Assembly: GCA_000310025.1 (NCBI GenBank)
Contig: FN649755.1
Span: 3,804,357-3,815,700 of the forward strand
Length of the DNA stretch: 11,344 nucleotides
Reading direction: 5' to 3'
DNA from: Ectocarpus siliculosus
Lineage: Eukaryota; Sar; Phaeophyceae; Ectocarpales; Ectocarpaceae
The position numbers and the translations under genes were made by a program. Below, piece by piece: positions 1-5,900 of the stretch (position 1 is its first letter; each line of letters starts with the position of its first letter). The notes beneath the pieces were generated by a model. That model was not told the DNA's origin. It did not search any database and saw nothing but the letters and a program-made list of their open reading frames with translations.

Positions 1-200
1 TTCCCCCCCCCCCCCCCCCCCGGGGGTTAAAGGTTTTAAGGATTCGGGCTCCCAGGATTGGGAGTCCCCCCCCCTTCCCCGTTTTTAAAAGGATACGGGG
101 GGGGTTGGCACCCCCCCCCCCCCCCCATTCCCCCCCCCTTTAAATTCCCCCCCCCCTCCCCCCCCCCCAATTTTCACACGATACGACGGTCCCCCCCCCC
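1..200. other. C/G-homopolymer-rich scaffold-end sequence of doubtful quality
   Basis: Runs of 9-20 C, separated by short G or T runs, dominate this stretch. It resembles miscalled end-of-read sequence or an unresolved poly-C tract, not functional DNA. Any reading frame here is unreliable. Confidence 0.6.
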
Positions 201-230
201 CCACTCCCACAGCCCCTCCCGTGGAGGAAA

Positions 231-382
231 AACAAGAGGAGGTCCTCCTTGGAAGCCTTCACTTTCTCCAAGGGCGTCTTCCAGCTGGCTAGCCCCGCCA
301 ACGCTTCCACCGCCGGCAGCGTCAATCTCGGTAGTGGTGCTTTGACGGGAACTGGCGTGGCCGTCCCGCCTCCTCCCGGAAT
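231..382 (+). CDS. Tentative upstream exon (exon 0) of the bactofilin-like gene
   Basis: The frame with codons at 252, 255 and so on has strongly C/G-ending codons and reads FTFSKGVFQLASPANAST, then VNLGSGALTGTGVAVPPPPG, before a GTGAGA donor at 383. Exon 0 would end in phase 2 at 382. It joins in frame to an acceptor after the CAG at 988-990, giving a 608-nt intron. No ATG is visible in this frame, and the sequence further upstream is C-homopolymer of doubtful quality, so the 5' limit is arbitrary. A GTAGTG at 331 is another possible donor. The minus strand also reads plausibly here (ASWKTPLEKVKASKEDLLL), so this exon could be wrong or belong to another gene. Confidence 0.3.
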
Positions 383-412
383 GTGAGAGGAGAGCTCGAG
401 AAGGGTCGTGTA

Positions 413-640
413 GTGTGTGGGGAAAGTGACAGGTTGAGAGGAGGTAAAAGCGGTCGTTTGTGGGGTTGTTGGGGTGTGGGAAACGGGAGAGAGGGGCCGA
501 GTAGGGTTGTGTTGGTGTGTGTTGTTTATTGGGGTGTGGAGAATGTAGTAAGAGCGGTTGCAGTAGGGCTAGTAGGGTGTGGGGAACCGGAGAGGTCGAG
601 GCAGCAGTCGGGTTGTGTGGTGCGGGGATTGGGAGAGATC
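413..640. repeat. Degenerate G-rich tandem repeat
   Basis: The motif GTGTGGGGAA, with GGGAGAG and variants, recurs at about 413, 474, 534, 576 and 615, with spacings of 60 then 40 bases. The stretch 383-906 has no convincing exon and would be intron 0 if exon 0 is real. Confidence 0.45.
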
Positions 641-906
641 GAGGAGAAAGTAGTGGTCGTTTTATGGGGTGGCGTGTTGTTGACGTGGGGTGCGAAGCTG
701 ACTGCTGTGACGACACATTGAGCGTAGAGTACTGTAGCCGTGTAAAGGTATAGATGCATTCCGAAGCGCTGTTTCCCATGCATACGCATGATGGCGCAAA
801 GGGGCACAAGGCGGAGAAGCAGGCCGACATGTTAGGGTCCGCTGCGTTTTTTTTCTTGCTAACCACTTCAATAAGTCTCTAATCGCTGATTTTTGGAAGT
901 CTGACA

Positions 907-907
907 G

Positions 908-952
<45 letters not shown>
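907..952. repeat. CTG trinucleotide microsatellite
   Basis: About 14 consecutive CTG units end in CTGCCGCT. It lies directly before the candidate acceptors of exon 1 (990 and 1005), so it probably lies in intron 0 or a 5' untranslated region and would lengthen the pre-acceptor tract. Confidence 0.9.
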
Positions 953-953
<1 letters not shown>

Positions 954-990
954 GCTCAATCTTGAAACTACCTTCGCCGTCTACAAACAG

Positions 991-2998
991 TTGTTTGGTC
1001 GACCAGGCTAAGGAGCTGCAGGCCAGGAGAAAGTACGAGGTCAGCCTGAGCGAGAAGGCCCTCGCAAAGGAGAAGAGCCGGAGCGGGAGCGGGGAGCAGC
1101 ACGGCCGAGTAGTTCCCGAGGTATCATCGTCAAGCATGGAGCAGAAAAGCACCGGTCAGGCGGGAGGAGAGGTCGAGGAGCAGCAGGAGGAGGAGGAGGA
1201 GGAGCGTAACAACAACGCGGGGCAGGAAGAGCCGGACCTTTCTTCGGAACGGTCCTCTTTGGGTGCCGGTTCGGGACAACAAGAAGGACGATCTTCTTCT
1301 TCGCCTTCTGCTGCTGCTCCTGCTGCTGCTCCTGCTGCTGCTGCTGATGTGCAGGCTTCTCTTCCACAGCAGCAGGAGCAGCAGCACCAGCAACAGCGTC
1401 AGGAGCAGCACCAGCAAGCGACGGCTGTGCAGACCTCTCTTCCACAGCAGCAGCAGCAGCAGCATCAGCAGCAGGAGCAAGAGCAAGCGGCGGAGGCGGC
1501 AACCTCGGCGCCGGAGTTGACGCCGCTGACGTTCTTGGGCCCGGGCTTTTCGTCGGCATCGGCGGCGGCCGCTGCCGCCGCCGCTGCCACTACCAACCCC
1601 GCGTCGTTCTCCTTCTCCGCCACCTCCTCGGCCTCCTCCGGTTCCCGTTCTCCCGTCGGCGGCAGCGGCGGCGGGGGCTCCGCGTTTGCGGTTGCTGCCG
1701 CGAATCCCCCCGCTCTCGTCGCGCCTCGGCATGGGTCCGCGTTTGCCGTCCCCGTGAGAAACGCTTGTCCTTCGCAGGCGGCGGCGGGGGCGGCGGCCTC
1801 TTCTTCGACGGTTGCCCTCGATGGCGGCAAGAGCGGTAAGATCAGCAACGGCGGCATCCCGTCCAGAGCAGCGGGGACGACGGCGGCGACCGTAGCGGCG
1901 GCGCTGCGGCGACGGCGGCTGGCCGCGGCCGCCGCCGCTAGTTCTTCCTCCTCCACCTCCTCGTCGACTACGATCGCCAGGCCAAGGGGCACTGTAGACG
2001 ATCCCTCGCAGGTGACCACCGCCGCGGTGATGATGAGCGAGGCTTCATCCCGCCCGCGTGCCCCCCCGCCGCCGCCGCCGCCGCAGGCGCAGTCGCCGCA
2101 GTCGCCGCAGTCGCTGGCCCCGGCGCCGTTCGCCCCGCTCGGCAAGAAGCAGAAGGCGGCCGCCGCCGCCGCCTCCGACACGGCGAGGACGGGTGCTGCT
2201 GCGGCGGCGACGGCGGCAGGAGGAGGAGGAAGAGGGAAGCTGCTGCTGCGGCCGCCGCCGGTTCGTTGTGGCGGCGAAGAGGAAGGAGCGACTGCTGTTT
2301 CGGAGGGGAGGCAGCAGGCTGGGCTGTCTTCTTCTTCTTCTTCTTCTTCTTCTTCTTCTTCTTCTTCTTCTTCTTCTTCTTCTTCTTCTTCTTCCCACAA
2401 ACATCAGCAGCAGCAGCAGCAGCAACAGCAAGTTCTTCCCCCGCGGCTGCTAGGCCCGGCGGCGCGGCGGCGAAGCTTGGTCTCCGTGAGCCCGAACACG
2501 AGCAGCGGCGGGAGCGAGGTCGGGGACGACTCCTTCCACAGCGCGGCGAGCAAAGTGAGCAACAGCAGCTGCGCCACTAACGGCGGTTGCGCACCTTCCA
2601 GTGGGGAGTCCGAGCTTGTCTTGAGCGGCGCCGGTGGTACCGGCGGCGACGGCACGGCCTTGCGGGTCGCCTACCGCCCCCGCGGGGGGATTGCGTTCGG
2701 GGATAAGCCGTGGCGCGACGCCTCCCCGGCGCAGCCGCCGCTGCCGCTGCCGCCGCCGCCGCAGGCGGCATCGGGAAACCATTCCAAGGACGGCAACAAG
2801 GTCGGAGGCGGCAGCGGCAGTGGCGGCGGCGGCGAGGTCGCCGGGGATCATGCGGCGGCAAAGATGGCGGGGCTGAGGCGAGCCGGAGGAGGGGTCGCCG
2901 CGGATGGGTTTTGGCGCTTGGGGGGGAGGGCGGCGAAGACTGCGCGGGAGGAGGGGGGGGGCGGGGGCGGTGATCCCGAGAGCGACCAGGGGTTGGTG
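991..2998 (+). CDS. Exon 1: long low-complexity N-terminal arm
   Basis: The frame is open from 905 (after TGA at 902-904) to the GTGAGT donor at 2999. Without splicing it stops at 3008. Acceptors are possible after 990 (CAG, phase 2) or after the CAG ending at 1005 (phase 0); the first in-frame ATG is 1136. The start of the exon is charged and helix-prone (AKELQARRKYEVSLSEKALA). It is followed by a Glu run, a Gln-rich stretch made of a 26-residue tandem duplication (1349-1489), Ala and Gly runs, a Pro run, a Ser run of about 23 (2327-2395), then HKHQQQ. A less repetitive stretch (RRRSLVSVSPNTSSGGSEVG) offers Ser/Thr sites for phosphorylation. No domain was recognised. The product is probably disordered. 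Depending on strand, the antisense of this region is also open, but only because of its codon bias. Confidence 0.7.
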
Positions 2999-5900
2999 GT
3001 GAGTGAGTAGAGGAGGATGGTAGTTTTAGTTTTAGTTTCGCCATCAGGTGCTGCTGTACGCGATCGATGTGTCTGTTGTGGAAAAAAAAACAATGGGTGT
3101 TGTGCGTGTCGTGGGAGGAGGCCCGGTTTAGTGGTCCATCGTAGTATCACAATAAGTTATACCCGCTGTTGAGGGCGTCGCCGCTAAATCGGATTGGGAG
3201 TTATGTTGTAGCTTGACTACCGAGATGAATCCGTGCCACGAGATTTTGGAACCGCAATGTAAATCAAGGGCACCGCCGCTAAACCGGACAGTTGTATTGT
3301 AGAAGTAGTTCGACTACCGAGGTGAAGCCGTACCACGACATTTTGGAATCGCTATGTAAATTCAGGGAATCCCGGCTAAACAGGGAACTGCTAGGCTATA
3401 GAGAGGGACAACGACTGTCGTGGGTGTTTTCCTTAACCGTTTGTCTTCGCTCGGTTGAAAGCAAAGACTCGGCTACTACCGTCGCCATCAATATTGAAAT
3501 GTGGCGCGGTCTTGTCATTACGGATGGAAGGAACCCCGTTGGATAATGGACTTATTTTGAATCTGTTTTGTGCATGATACGCATGTGCACTGAACACATG
3601 TTTTCTCGTCTTGTTTTTTCGCCTGTCCTCCAGGTGAGCAGAGGGGTGTCGGTAACGGCCGACGTGCACGTTCCTTTTGCGACGGTGGCGGTCACGAGGG
3701 GGGGCAAGCTCTGCGGGAGGATCGTCGCCAAAGAGTTCCTGCTCGAAGACGGTGAGCTTCATGGCCTGTTGTTTGTTGTTGTCTTTTTTCTTGTTGTTGT
3801 TCGTTTGCTGTCCAGTTCGTTTCCCAAGAGAATATTTACAAAAAAAAAATGCTTGATTCAAAAAGAAATGTACATCAGCCCTAGGCCCTCTATCTCAGTA
3901 AGGCGGGTATGCGGCAGACCGATTCACCCGCCCTATTCACTGCAGTAACCGTCTTGGAGTAGTTCATTTATCCCGCACTATAGCGGGCACCCGCCGCATA
4001 TACACCCGTTTTGACGACTGTGGGTGTCTCGTGATGCAGACTGCTGTAGACCCCCGTTTTGACAAAGTGTACCCTTTTTTCTCTTTCTTCTCTCCCTCTT
4101 TTTTTTTTTTGTCTTGTTCTCGACTCTTGTGCTCCAAGAAAAAAACAAAATATCAATATTTCAAGAAATTAAACAGCATACCAAATCCAGATGATTATTA
4201 GTAAATAACATACAATTGTACTCATATTGTTTTGTTTTGTTTTGTTTTGTTTTTTTTGCTTCGTGAACAAACAGGTGGCCGCGTGGAGGGGGAGGTGGAG
4301 TGCGACTTTGCCGTGATCGAAGGGTCCCTCGAGGCGTCGCTCGTGTCGAAGGAGATGGCTACGGTAGGCCCTTCGGCCAGCATCAACGGGGACGTGATCT
4401 ACAACGTGCTCGAGCTAGACCGGGTAGGCTTAACAATACGCTTTGTTTATATTGTTGTTGTTGGTGGTGTTAGTGCAAGTGTCAGTGTAGTTGATTTTTT
4501 GTTGGTTGTTTGTATTGGTGGATGATCTACAACGTGCTCGAGCTAGACCGGGTAAGCTAGCAACCTCTTGTTTGTGTTGTTGTCCTCGGTGTTGAGAGTG
4601 ATGGTAGAGCGGGCAAGCTTAGCATTCTCTTGTTTTGTTGCCCTCGTTGTTGAGAGTGCTGTTGTTTCTGAGTGTGATATCTTGTGTGCTGTTTGTGTTG
4701 TTTTTTGTTTTATGTTGGTGTTGATGATGGTGCTGCTGGTGTCCATAATAATGCTCCTGGTGTTGTCTGCTGCTGTTGTTGATATATGCCCTGCCAAAAC
4801 CAGGAAAATAAACAAATGAACAAACCACGCAGGTAACGGTAGTCTGGGTGTGGGTCACACAGAAAAAGGGCTATGAACACCGCAACACGGGTCTGCGTGT
4901 TGTTGCTGGTTATTGGTCTGTTATTCCATCATCTTCGGGGCATGGCTTCACAATAGGCGCCCCTTGTCCTACTGTTTGATTTTTCCTCTCTCTGATGTCT
5001 GTCGTTCACGCATCGATCCATAGGCCGGACAGACTCTGCGCGACATGGGCTAGCAAAAGACGGCTTTGTTCAACGTTCCTAGCCTCTGTCGGTTCACAGA
5101 TGGATGCATAGGCCAACAGCATTCGTCCTTATCTTGGACCACTCCCACTATCTTGCTGCCTCTTGTCGGTTCGCAGGGTGCCATCATCACGGGCAGGCTC
5201 TTCTCCATCAGGTCGACAACAGCAGACTCTTCCTCGTCCTGTTCGGTGCCGTGGGGAGGGGCACCGCGACCCTTGCCGCAGGAGGAAGAAGAAGCCAAAC
5301 AGCTCCGGCTAGAGAGAGAGCTAAAACTCGCCATGGCGGAAGATGGCGCGGGACCCGGTGCTGACCGTTCCATCCCGAAGGGTGAGGTTTGTGTTCCGGT
5401 GTTCGTGTGTGTGTGTGTGTGTGTTTTTTTTTTTTTCCGTCTTGTCTTTTTTTTTTTCGTTTTTTTTTTTTTGCACGACCAAATTGCCTCAACGCCGCCA
5501 ACAGCATATCGCCGGGGAAGAGTTTTCCCTTTTGATGGCGGGCGCGAGCAAGACCTGGCCGTCAGTCTACGCAGCAAAAATGATCAAACAAAATATGGGA
5601 TAAAGTATGCAATCCGTGCTTTGGGGTTAGGGTTAGGATTACGGTCTGCGTGCCCCCTCCCTAATATTTTCCTAGATACTGCTGTTAAAATAAAAAAGCG
5701 TAGTATGGGATGACCGTTCCATCCCCAAGGGTGAGGTTTGTGTTCCGGCGGGGTTGCTTTTTTTAGGTCTTGTCGTTTATTTGTTTGTTTTTCGATTTGT
5801 TTCATGTTTACGCGCCGCCACATGACTTGCTCAAGTCCGGTACCCAGCCGGTTTTCCTCCACTCACTAAAAAGACTTCAACACCTCCGCCTGTCGACTTT

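Noticed and set aside
174-866. 230-codon minus-strand open frame at the left end
   Set aside because: Its composition is Pro/Ser/His-rich, it runs across the degenerate G-rich repeat and poor-quality sequence, and it has no recognisable domain. Only the short part opposite 250-330 looks remotely coding.
907-952. CRISPR-like or protein-coding polyalanine repeat
   Set aside because: It is a simple CTG microsatellite with no spacers. It lies before the likely exon 1 acceptor and just after an in-frame TGA (902).
1041-2851. Long open frames on the minus strand opposite exon 1, rich in Leu, Arg, Glu or Ala
   Set aside because: They mirror trinucleotide repeats of exon 1 (for example polyserine becomes polyglutamate or polyarginine) and have no domain or splice context of their own.
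5066-5176. Upstream extension of exon 4 from the ATG at 5066
   Set aside because: The frame is open, but it would separate VLELDR from GAIITG, which are contiguous in bactofilins. The CAG at 5176 gives the exact family join.
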